From contig NC_087257.1 of the NCBI RefSeq assembly GCF_037042905.1, positions 28,209,501-28,273,500 on the forward strand: a stretch of 64,000 nt of DNA, in the 5' to 3' direction. This document shows, in pieces, positions 24,790-36,700 of this stretch (the first letter of the stretch is position 1; every line of letters begins with the position of its first letter). Below the pieces are notes generated by a model. The model worked only from the letters and a program-made list of their open reading frames with translations. It did no database searches and was not told the DNA's origin. Source of the stretch: Lytechinus pictus. Lineage: Eukaryota > Echinodermata > Echinoidea > Temnopleuroida > Toxopneustidae. Made by a program: the position numbers and the translations under genes.

Positions 24790-27700
24790 CTATATAGATA
24801 TAATTTGAGAGATAGATATATAGACGGATAGAGAGAAAAAGGCAGACAGATTGATAGATAGAGAGCATTTGAGATCAAAGACTGAAATAAGTAAATGTTT
24901 ACATACAAATAGAATCATAACAAAATATAAAGTAAACATTATAAATAAATATCAAATACAATACAAATTCATACAGATGAAAAAGAAATGTATCATAAAT
25001 AAATACAAAGGGCCAAAAGTAATACAAAGTGTCACCAAAGAAGAAAAAAGCGGAATAAAAGATTAAGAAGAAAGAGGTGAGAGAAGGGAAAGAAATTGGG
25101 ATAAGACAAAGAGAAGGGAAAGCAAGAGGGGGAATTTGAAAGAGAATAGGAGGCAACCTTCAGAAAAAAAAACTCATTATGCAATACAAGACATTTAACA
25201 ATGGTAACAAGTAAATAAAGTAGTAATTGAATCGAGTCGAGCACAAAAAAGGGAAAAGCAGAGCTGAGGAAATAGACTCCCGAAGGAAGTCGAAGCAGTG
25301 GTATTGCACATGAGTAGATTAATAGATGGATAGAGAGAAATAAAAGAGAGACAGATGGATAGATAGAGAATTTGAGAGATAGATGTTAGATGGATAGACA
25401 GATAGATAGGTAGATAGAGAATGAGAGAGCTAGACAGAGTAGATAGACAAATTAACAGATAGATATATCATGTAGTTCCATAGATTGATTTATAAGATAG
25501 ATAGTGGATAGACAGATATGATAGATATAAGGATAGATATAATATGAAAAAAAGGTAATTATGTGTTTTATTTTTCAATATTTTAGCTATTATTCGTTTT
25601 CATTCATATAAACGATCATGTGCGATAAAGTAAAAACAAAATCATGAAGCCAACGTATATAGTTCAGCGGAACAACCAAAATACAGAGACTAAGCTTTTG
25701 GTCTATAAGCTCAGCTGCATTTGCACGTATGTTCTGCGGATATCTTCGGTGCGGACTTTTGGATCGCGCGCCCAGCTGATTATGTAAACAAACGTAGACG
25801 TAGACTCTTCACTAGTCGCTTTGTGGCTATTTTTCCGGAAAATGCCTTCGCCAGGGTGTAAAACGGAAACGCGCGTCCCGGACGGTGGGATTTCGTCCGA
25901 GGCGCGGCGACCCGCAACCGATAATAAGTTTGCTGCGCCTAAATAAAAAACGTTTTTTATTACAACCCTGAAAAAAGTTTTGCATATTATATCATTAGCA
26001 TGTGCTTCAGCATGAGCAGATGAAGACAAAATATCCCTTTCATAAACACCATGTCTTCTAAATATTCTATTTCTGTTTTGTATCATAAAGTTGAGTGAGT
26101 GGCATTTTACATTAGTTGGTGGCATACTTGGCTTCTTCCACAACTTTATTGTGAGTGGCTGTCTCCTCATTTGCTCTATGCTCTGTGCTCACTACATCTG
26201 TGAAGGAAATCTCAAAGTAAGTCTAATAATCAGAATTGGGTTATTTTTAAGGGAGTTTTTTTTTTGTGCAGGGGCTTGTAGACGAACAGGGCCATGGGAA
26301 CAATTTTTTTTGCTGAGGTGCTGAAGCCTCCCCCCCCCCCCCTGCAAAAAAAAGTTCCCAACACAAAATGTTGGTCTTTTTCCTTGTATTTATCAAGTTT
26401 GCCACACCTACCAGTATTCCTGAGGGTGCTTCAGCACCCTCCCTTCTCAGGGCGATGTAGATGAACTGGTTGTAGACGAAGTAGGATTAGACCATGTGGG
26501 AGGAGACCAAATGGAAAGTAGATGAATTGGTTGTAAACTAATCAACAATTTACCTGTTTAATTCGTCTTTTATGAAAAGAATTGTTGCAGAGTATAACAC
26601 TGTTGTCTTATTGTCTCTGGAGGTTGTGTGTGCTCGATAAAGGCTTGTTCTGGAGAGTGTTTCATGAAAAAAATTTGTCCGACAAGTTGTCAGATCCGAC
26701 AGCTTTCCTTGATTTTGATTGGCTAAGAAGCACTGTTACCATGGTAACTGTCGGAAGTCCTTTCATGAAACTCATCCCAGGTGTTCAGTTGACGAAACTC
26801 GGCAAGAAAGCTCTTCAAGATTTTTTTTTTTTTACAGTAATAGTCAGGCCCAAATAATCTTGTCAATCGTGAATTCATTACGACAGATGACAAGCCATGA
26901 TGTAATGAGATAATGTTGATTTCATGAGTTTTTCTGTACAAGTTTAGACCCTTTTTTGAGACTTGACGTGTACAATACACATTGATTTGCATACGTGAAA
27001 TGTTATATTATACCTGTATATACCTCATATAATGTTGTGAGCATATGAAGTAAGGGGCCGAAAGGAAGTCCTTTATGTCTCCAGTCTTCACGGCATCCTC
27101 ACACCTCAGTCTTATTCAAGGTTAAACAAATCATGGAAGATCTAATAGAAGACCAACTTTTACTTGTGCATCGTATCCACATGAATATGAATTATTCTGA
27201 CTGATTTTTTTTGTTTCAATTCCGACAGGTTGGAGACTATGTATTGTTTGCAACGTATTTCACACAGCTGTACAACCCTCTCACTAACCTAAGTTCATTC
27301 TATGTGTGAGTATTGAGGTCTTATTGTGGTAAAAGTAAAGCATTGGGAGATAAATCTGCAACATGAAAAGCTTGCGCCGTAATGTTGCATGACTTAACTT
27401 TAAGAGTCTTGTGCCACCTTTGAGACCAAATTTGTGGTGCCCTTGTTAGCATTTCAGGGCCCCGTCTTACAAAGAGTTACGATTGATCCAATCAATCGTA
27501 ACTCTATGGAAATCCATCAGTGTCAAAAATTTTTCTACAGGAAATGTGCAAAATGTCATTTTTAAATAAAGGAGAACACACCAAACTGTCAAGAAATCAA
27601 TGAATTCATGGATATACATTCATATCTAGAAAAAAAATTGAGCAAACATGCACTGTATATGTTGACTTTGCTGGCTTTCCATAGTTGCGATTGATCGGAT

Positions 27701-30700
27701 CAATTGCAACTCTTTTTAAGACGGGCCCCTGGTGTTGTGCATCATGTAAGCAATTTTCTAAAATGCTTCCCGTTTCAAATCTTGTGTACGTTTTGTGCAC
27801 GGTGTCAGACAAAAAAAATTATTGCAAAATGTGATTTCACCTTCAAGTCCAATGCAAATTGTGTTGCATAACTGGAAACCCATGTGCAAAACTATTATAA
27901 ATTTGGTCTCTTACTTTGATACTTGAAAGACATTGCAAAAATGTTATGTAAAATGTCGGGCGGGGCACATATCTTAGGGTCCATGAGGTTTAAACTTCTT
28001 TTGTGCCATTTATTCGTTATGTATTTGTCTATTTTGATTTTTATCACATATTGTGTATTTGTATATTTTTTAATGTTTATACAATGTTACAGAGGAAGAC
28101 ATACAACAAAAACAGATGCGATGAATGATTTTAACAAACACAATGCATTATCAAAGTGAATGGTCAATGTCAGGTCGTATAGAGGTACATGTATCATCCA
28201 GCTTTATGGGTTGAGGACTTAGATATCTTTAGAACAAATATTCACCTTTGAAGATTAATTTCAGGAGGCTAGAGGTAATATCACTTCCTCTGTGATCTAT
28301 ATTATTTTTTATTCTCCTATTTTCTGAGTATACCGTTAGATCATCTGGAAGTGTTGTTAGTCCCATCATGTTCTTATTATTGTGAAGTTGCCAAATTCAA
28401 TTCAACAATTAATACTGTGATGTTTTCTTATTTGAAACTTTACTTCCTTCAGCAAAGTACAGGAAATTCTCATCGACATAGAAAATATGATTGATCTATT
28501 TGAGGAGAAGCAAGAGGTAAGTAGATATGAAAGCCTCTTTCCAAAGGAACAATATTTATATGCATTATTTAAAGCCTATCTTTAGCTTTGGTATGAAATG
28601 ATTAGTATAAATGTGAACTATACTTGAGTATCATCGAGCACTACAATATTACAAATTAAAGTGTAGTAGTCATTGAATGCATTTTTCACCAATTATGATA
28701 TAAATACATCATCCCCCCAGCCATTATTATTTGAATTCAAATCTAGCGCTCTCTATAATTATGTTTTCTATTTATTTGAAATAGCTGTTAAAGCACTTCA
28801 CATATTTAGTACGGTACTTGGATATTAAAACAAATAATGACAGAGATCATTATCCTGAAATTTTCAGCCCATTCCGTGCTTGAGAAGGTCATTTTTATAG
28901 TCAAGGCAAAAATACCAATATATTGTATTTTGATCAGGTACCAGGGGGCCGTTTCATAAAGCTGTTCGTAAGTTAAGAGCGACTTTAAGAACGACTGGTG
29001 AACCTTTCATACGCGCTTAACCATCACCAATGAATATACCATTTGCCACTAGAAAGGATCACCAGTCATTGAATAAAAATCTGATTTAAAATGGGTAAAT
29101 TTACCCAATAAAATATATTTTTAGACTATCATTGACACCACAACCATAATCAGGGGTGCATCCATTGATATGATCTAGTATTGAAATAGAATAGTGACAT
29201 TCACTTTGGGGGGATTTACCAATACTAAAGATAGGCTTTAATCCATAGAAGTAATGATTTGCCAGCTAATTTTTGCATTTTTGTCCTGTCTAATGAGATC
29301 ACAGATGTGCCTTTAGCAAGAATGTTTTTGTGAGGAGAGGAAAATATCGAATTCCAATTCCATTTTAATTTCTGTCCATTTTGAATTATATGACACCTAG
29401 ATAAGTTATTTTCATTTGATTGGTTGTTTGATGTCGATCGTTCATGAAATTTTGGATCCATTCATCATGCAAATTTGGATCCATACAATTTTGTCCATTT
29501 CACGCTTGCCGAGACCATTGGCGCAACACGTAAAGCACTCGTGTTTGCAAAGTGCAAGTTGTATGTATGCGACAATCAATAGACCTCGTTTGCTCTATAT
29601 GCACTTTTGCATTCAAATTTATTATGACAAATGACAAGGATCAATTTCTAGGTATCATATAAAACTAATAATGAATGTTTTTTTCATTTGTGCAATGGAC
29701 AGAATACTTCATACGGTGAAAGATGAAATGATCCATTGCACTCATTAACATTCATTATTTGTTTAAATATCAAATTCAAATCCCATTTATATTTGTGTCC
29801 ATGTAGATAACAGATGAACCAGACGCTTGTGATCTGATAATTAACAACAAAAAGATGGAGTTTGATAACGTCTCCTTCTACTATAAGAAAGAGTAAGTGA
29901 ACTTCGGGGTCTCATTTCATAAAGAATTGTTATAATAACAAATTTTAGAATCAACCACAAGTTAGGCTTTCTTAATCAATAATAAATTATGCATGCATAT
30001 ATTTTAGAAGGATAATTTATTCATATTTGCCTATGAAAATTTATTTTCCATCTAGTAAGTTATTGTTTGAATTGAGTTGTTTGTGTAACTATAAAAAATA
30101 TGAAATGTTGATAAGAATAAAACCTTGAACCCTGAATTCGTCAGAGCTAACAACTTCACGCCAGATATTTTTTTGTTATTCATTGATGTGTAAAGTTAAA
30201 CCTGTCATAAACCATGCAACTCTCCCTTTTTTCCTTTTTTCCTTTTTTTTTTTTTTACTCCAGGAAGCCTATCCTCCACAACGTCTCTTTTGCAGTTGAA
30301 CCAGGACAAACACTGGCTATTGTAAGTAAATGTAGACAATTTGTAAGTTACATTGGCTCCCTGTAAAACAACATATAATTTATAGATTTTGTCAACTTTC
30401 CACTGCATGCATAGTTCGTCTCTGCAGTACATCATTTCATTTAAAAAAGCCACACCCCTTTATGGTAGTTAATGATATACCATTTATGAGGCGCTGATTA
30501 TCTAGTTTCCTATTCAATGGCACACTATGAAATACCCAAGCTATACATGTAGCTCCAGCTGCTAAAAGCACTTGGTGCATTCAAGGAATTAATCCTGCCG
30601 GGCACCCATTCACCTCACCTGGGTTGAGTGCAGCACGATGTGGATAAATTTCTTGCTGAAGGAAAACATGCCGTTGCTGAGATTTAAACTCGCGTCCCTC

Positions 30701-33700
30701 ATTGAAAGACGAAATTCGTAACCACTCGACCATGACACCCGCACACTACATTCTTCCAGTTATTACCTCATCTCATTTGAGATAAATCGTCAAGGAGGTT
30801 TTCAAATTCACTGAAAGAAGTATTTCGTAATTTGATGATTATTCATGTATTCCTTTGAAAATATTATGTTCATCACATCCAAGCTTAAGAGTAATACAGT
30901 CTTCATGATCATTTGTATTGAATTAGACAATGCAATGAATGTTTGATCTTCTAGCCACCTCATCTGTATCATGTGTTTCTAGAATTTGAATGCTTTTCTT
31001 GGAAAGCTTACATTTTCATTTGAAAGAATTAGTGCTCATCTAAATGAATAAAAAAAGGGGGAAAGGGCCATTTGACAAAAGTTTATAATGAGCTAACTAT
31101 GAATTTGTTTTATTGGAAAGAAGAATACATTGTATTTTGCCATCTAAGAGCCGTGGTGTAGTGGTTCTGACTCTCGCCTTGTAAACAGAGGGTCGTGTGT
31201 TCGAATCCCACCGCAGTCTAGCTACCTTTAGCAAGGCGTTAATCCACACTTTGCCACTCTCGACCCAGGTGCTAAATGGGTACCCGGTAGGATGCGAAAT
31301 ATATTGTATGTTTTGAATTTGCCAGCGCCAAAATGAGGCTGCGATGAATGCAAGGAATGCTCCCCTGGTAGTGGAAATTGTGCATGATTGAAATGAATCC
31401 AATGACCTGGGTAATAATATGCTGTAACGCGTTTTGAGCCATTCTGGGAAAAGCGCTATATAAAAATTGGCTATTATTATTGTTATCTAAGGCAAATGTC
31501 TCCCATGTTAATAAGGATTCTATTATCCAAGAGAGTCGTATTTGTACAAGTTAGTGTTGAATAACCTTTCTCCATCCTTAATGAATAGGTTGGTCCTTCT
31601 GGATCTGGTAAGAGCACTATTATCAGGTTAATGATGAGGTTCTATGAGCCTACAAATGGTCACATCAGAATAGATGGTCAGGATATCAGTAAGGTAGGAT
31701 AGAAATCTATACGTTGATATTAATCTTGTTAATCTTGTTAACTTAAGTTTGACCTAACTCTTTATCGGATTCGGTCACACAGTCTTTAATAGGATATTCC
31801 GTATCAGTTTTTCAAAATACTCCACGTCAGAGACTTGCTTCTTTTGCTATGAGCCATGGTTTCCAAAGACAGAGTCCGCAAAAATGCTTTTCTATCATTT
31901 CCAAATCATTATTTGACTTTTTAGTTTCTGCATTTAAAAAATAAACATTTAAGCAATGAAATATCAGCTTCATATTAGTCAGAAGAAATTCAGCTTCTAG
32001 ATATCTAAATCAAGTAATAATCTAATAAGCTTTTGTTGAGGGAGGGGGCAAAGAGCTAAGATTGTCACATAGTTTTGTACATTTTTATTCTGCTACAACT
32101 CTGATTGATGACATCGACCATGTTATGTTTATTTTTCAGGTAACACAGAGTTCTTTGAGGTGTGCCATAGGAGTGGTTCCACAAGATACAATTCTTTTCA
32201 ATGATAATATCAGGTTAGAATCAATTTCTTTCCCATTACATCTGTATATGTCATTCCTTCCCAAATAGTAGTAATAATAATAATAAAGAATAGTAGTGAT
32301 GGGTGTTTCATAAAGCTGTTCGTAAAGTAACGCACATTTATACGACAATCAGAGTGTTTTTTTGTCTCGCCTGCATAGAAGGGCAAGACTATTGACGCCA
32401 CTTTTTAGATTGCGGCAGCGATGTTGTCAACATTGAAATGTTAACCAAGGTTAACTTTTGAAATATCATTACTTTAAATTTAATAGTGTGTGGACCTATT
32501 TTGTGAAACCTGGACATAAGCGTAATCAAGTATCTTGCATGACTTCAGGTCACATGGTCAAGGGCAAAGGTAATTTAGGGTCAATGAACTTTGACCATGT
32601 TGTGGTAATGACATTGAAATCTTTACTTAAGCTTTTGAAATTTCATCATAACTTTGTAAGTACACTGGGTTTTTTCATGGAACTTGGACATAAGGGCAAT
32701 CATGTTTCACTGACCACTTGACATATGATTTGTAGGTCACATGATCAAGGTCACAGGTCATTTATTGGTCAACAAACTTTGACCATGTTGTATCATCAAT
32801 TCCAATCATCCATTTTTTAAAACTTTCATATGATGGTTAGCCTGTATCGGCAAATAAAAAACGGTAATTTCAGGTCAATGCCCATAGGTCATTAATAATA
32901 ATAATTATACTAATAATAACGGTATATTTACCCAGGGTAGCCACTTCAGTTCCCAAAACTGTTCTCCCAGCAGGCCCTGCTATTATTATTACCCGGGCTA
33001 AGCTAGGCTACCTATTCAGGAGCATACAGCTTTTTGAGGAATTACTTCCTGCCGGCACCCATTTACCTCACCTGGGTCAAGTGCAGCACACTGGATGAAT
33101 TCCTTGCTGAGAGAAATTACACCATGGCTGGGATTTGAACCCATGACCCTCTGTTTCAAAGTCTGGAGACTAATCCACTGGGCCACGACGCTGTTAATGT
33201 TTCGCTTACGAATCATGTCTTTATTCCTCTATTTAATTTTAAGACAACAAACTTACAAGGATCTTATTATCAAATGAATGTTATTTTTTCCCTGTCTTTT
33301 TGAAAAATTATTCATCTTAGTTTTTCTCAAAGTCAGCACTGCTGCTACATTGAATTCAGTAATACAGGTGTTCAACTTCTTAGGAGCTGAATTAACAACC
33401 TAGGGACATATTATGTGGCATGAGAAGAGGTCACCAGTCTTGCGTAAACTCTTTTGTAACTTATTTTTATGAAACACCAACAAAATATTAATGCCAAACA
33501 TGTGTTATATACCTATTCTATAAAATCAAGCAGATTTCTGTGGCCTCAATTTAATTTGAATTGTTCCTGTTTTTCACTTCATTGTAATGCTGAAAATGCT
33601 GGAAATTATTAAATGCTTAAATTCGGAAAAAAAATGCAGTTTCTTAACTGAAAACTGGCTTTGTTAATGTTTCGCTTACGAATCATATCTATAGTATCAC

Positions 33701-36700
33701 ATTAAACATGAAAGAGTGGATTAAATATTTATTTTGTTGCCCCCACTATAGGTATAACATCCGATATGGCAACATGCATTGTGCATTAGAAGAGATGGAG
33801 GAAGCAGCGAAATCAGCTGATATTCATGTGAAGATCAAGTCTTTTCATAAAGGTGAGCTCGCACATGTTGTCCACTGCGTTTTAAATGTTAAAAGAGCAA
33901 AAGAGCATGATGGTATTGATAATAAATGGGTTTAGGGATGCAGCCTATTGTATGTATATACAAGTCACTTTTTTATGCTTTTGTAATTCTATGCAACCTC
34001 CCAGCTATGTGTTTTTGTGTGCAGCAGTGTTTTTGGGGTTCATCATATTATATTCCCCATGGCATGGTCCCAGGGGAGCTACTCAAATTATGACATAATA
34101 CCTATGTGCTACACCAAAGGTGAAAATAAGGGGGCTCTGGAACTAAATCTTGGTGTTAAAATGGGGAGTCTCCGGAGCGGCTCTTGGATCAACGATTGCT
34201 AAAAATGCAATGCTCTGCAACTAACCACATCAAAAATGGGGATCTCCAGAACGAAATATAGTTGCGGCTAGCGCTAGCGGCTGTGTAAAAGTGCGAATCC
34301 CTGGACGAAACCACAAGAAACCATAAACAAATTTGAGGGTCTCTGGAACAGGAAAAAATAGGAAATTTGATGGCTATCTAAATTGGTGATGCTGATTTAG
34401 GCTGAAAGTGGGGGTCTCGACCACAGCACATACGTATCACACATTTATACTTAGTACCCCTCCCCCCTGGTGGCTGGTATAAACAGAAATAACATCTGAA
34501 ATACTTGTTTTATCATGATCCACATACCTCTTCACCCATTCTTAACAATTGGCAAAATCTTCAAAGCTAATATATGAAATAGAGAGTCAAAAGGGGCCTA
34601 AGCTTTCGATCCTAGCAGAATCTTCGTCAGGCAAAATAATAAAAGGATTAAGCTCTACCAGTCTATGCAGAAGTGCTTGATCCTCCCCATTGTTCAAATT
34701 TTACAAAAGGGAGATTAGACCTTGATAGAATGTGTGTCGCATCAGTAATCAAATTATGTCTTGATTTCTCCCCTATCTTGATTTTTACAATGTACTTCTA
34801 TTTAGTTTACCCCAGAAACTGTTATGTAAGCTTTAGAAGCTTCAAATTGCTGCAGCTTGTGTCATCATGCTGTCAAATAAATACTCAAATATTAAAGGGG
34901 AATCCAACCCAAATAAAAACTTGTTTTTATTTAAAAAAAAGAAAACTCAGACGAGTTGATAGGTGAAAGTTTGAAAAATATTGGACAAACAACAAGAAAG
35001 TTATGATTTTTTAAAAGTTGTAAAAATATTGGTAATCACTATACACATGGAGACTTCAAATTGGCCGCATATGGGATGTCATAGTGATGTAAGGCAATGA
35101 CTACTCTTCCATGTACTCCAATACATATTGTGGCTAACAATGTCATTTTCCCAAAAAGTTTTATTTCAAATTATATTTTTCTTTCATGAGGACATAAAAC
35201 AATATATTACCTGGATTATATTTAGATTACTGCCCCAGGGGAATGGGTACTTAGGAGAAAACCACAAATCCCTGATAATAAAGTACATGGCCTATGGGAA
35301 AGTTTTCCTAGCCCCTTGTCATATACCCAGTTGCCAATTTAAAATCTACATACTATTAGTGATCTCAATTTAAAAGCAGCTATAACTTTCTTATTCCTTG
35401 TCCGATTTCTTTCAAACTTTCGCCATTCTGTTTAATTTATTTTTCTCCTTCCCAATACAACATTTTATGGCAAAGGCTGGATTTAATCCTATTTTGAATG
35501 CACTGCACTGGCTCCCTATCAAGAATATGATAGTTTTTAAGATGTTTTTTGCTCGCTTACATTGTATTCATGGATCAGTGCCCCAATGCAATCTTCCGTT
35601 TATCAATTATTTCATACCAACTAGGTCTCTACTTTCTTCGACATCTGTTTCCTTCATGGTTCCAAAACTTTCAAAAACTTGTGGGAAAGGTCCTTTGCTT
35701 ATGCATGCCCCATTCCGTTGAATAGACTTTCTATTAAGACATCAAAAATGGAATCTCTGTTCAGTCCTTCAAATATGTTCCTTAAACCTTTCAAATTTGT
35801 GTTATGTGCACTGAGTACTCTACTGTGGATTTGGCTTTTTATAGTACTTACCCCCAAAATTGGCACACCAGATTCAGATACAATTTTCTAATCGGAGTAA
35901 AATTTTATGACACAGTAATTAAGATTCCAATGATACCTACCTTACCGTGTCTATCTAGCAGTCGTTGGTAGAAACTCTTGTCATTATTCTAAAGCCTTCG
36001 CATGGATAAAATAATACAAGAAAGATGCCAAGTCCGTTGAGGATTCCTGATAAATTGCTTCTAAAAGACATGGCACAGACATTCGATAAGGTGCTTTAAA
36101 GAAGTAGGTTGCTTTTTTAATCTAAATAATGAGAATGATTTTCATTATGTAGATTTATTTACAATATCATTACTTACAAAATCCTATTCTCGCCTCTAGG
36201 TTATGATACCATGGTAGGGGAGAGAGCAGTCAAACTGAGTGGAGGGGAGAAGCAAAGAGTAGCCATCGCTAGGACAATATTAAAAGATCCAGACTTCATT
36301 ATCCTTGATGAGGTAAGAATATTACCGCTGGAGTGACACAACCTGGTATCTAAAAAAAAATGAAAGGGGTACTGTAGGATGAAAATAATGATATCTGATA
36401 GCAAATAACAGAGTTATTGAATTTTAATGTTTAGCAATATTTTTGGAAACAGTTATATATATGCACACTGTCATTTATATGCAATAGGAGCTTGAGGGCT
36501 GATGATGTCATATTCCCACTTTTGTTTTTCTTGTGTGATTACATGAAATCATTTCATATTTAAAAAAAATGTGCATATGCCATGTCTTCTTTGTAACAAA
36601 ATAAGTTGCAGAATTCGAAGCAGTGATTATCGCACTCATTAAATAATGAGTTAATCAAATTTTTGTTTGGTGGACAGAATTTGGATATGATTTCATATGA

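Noticed and set aside
23811-24868. Minus-strand Ser/Leu/Tyr/Ile-rich frames of 144-207 codons
   Set aside because: They translate the GATA/GAGA microsatellite and show no domain or codon structure.
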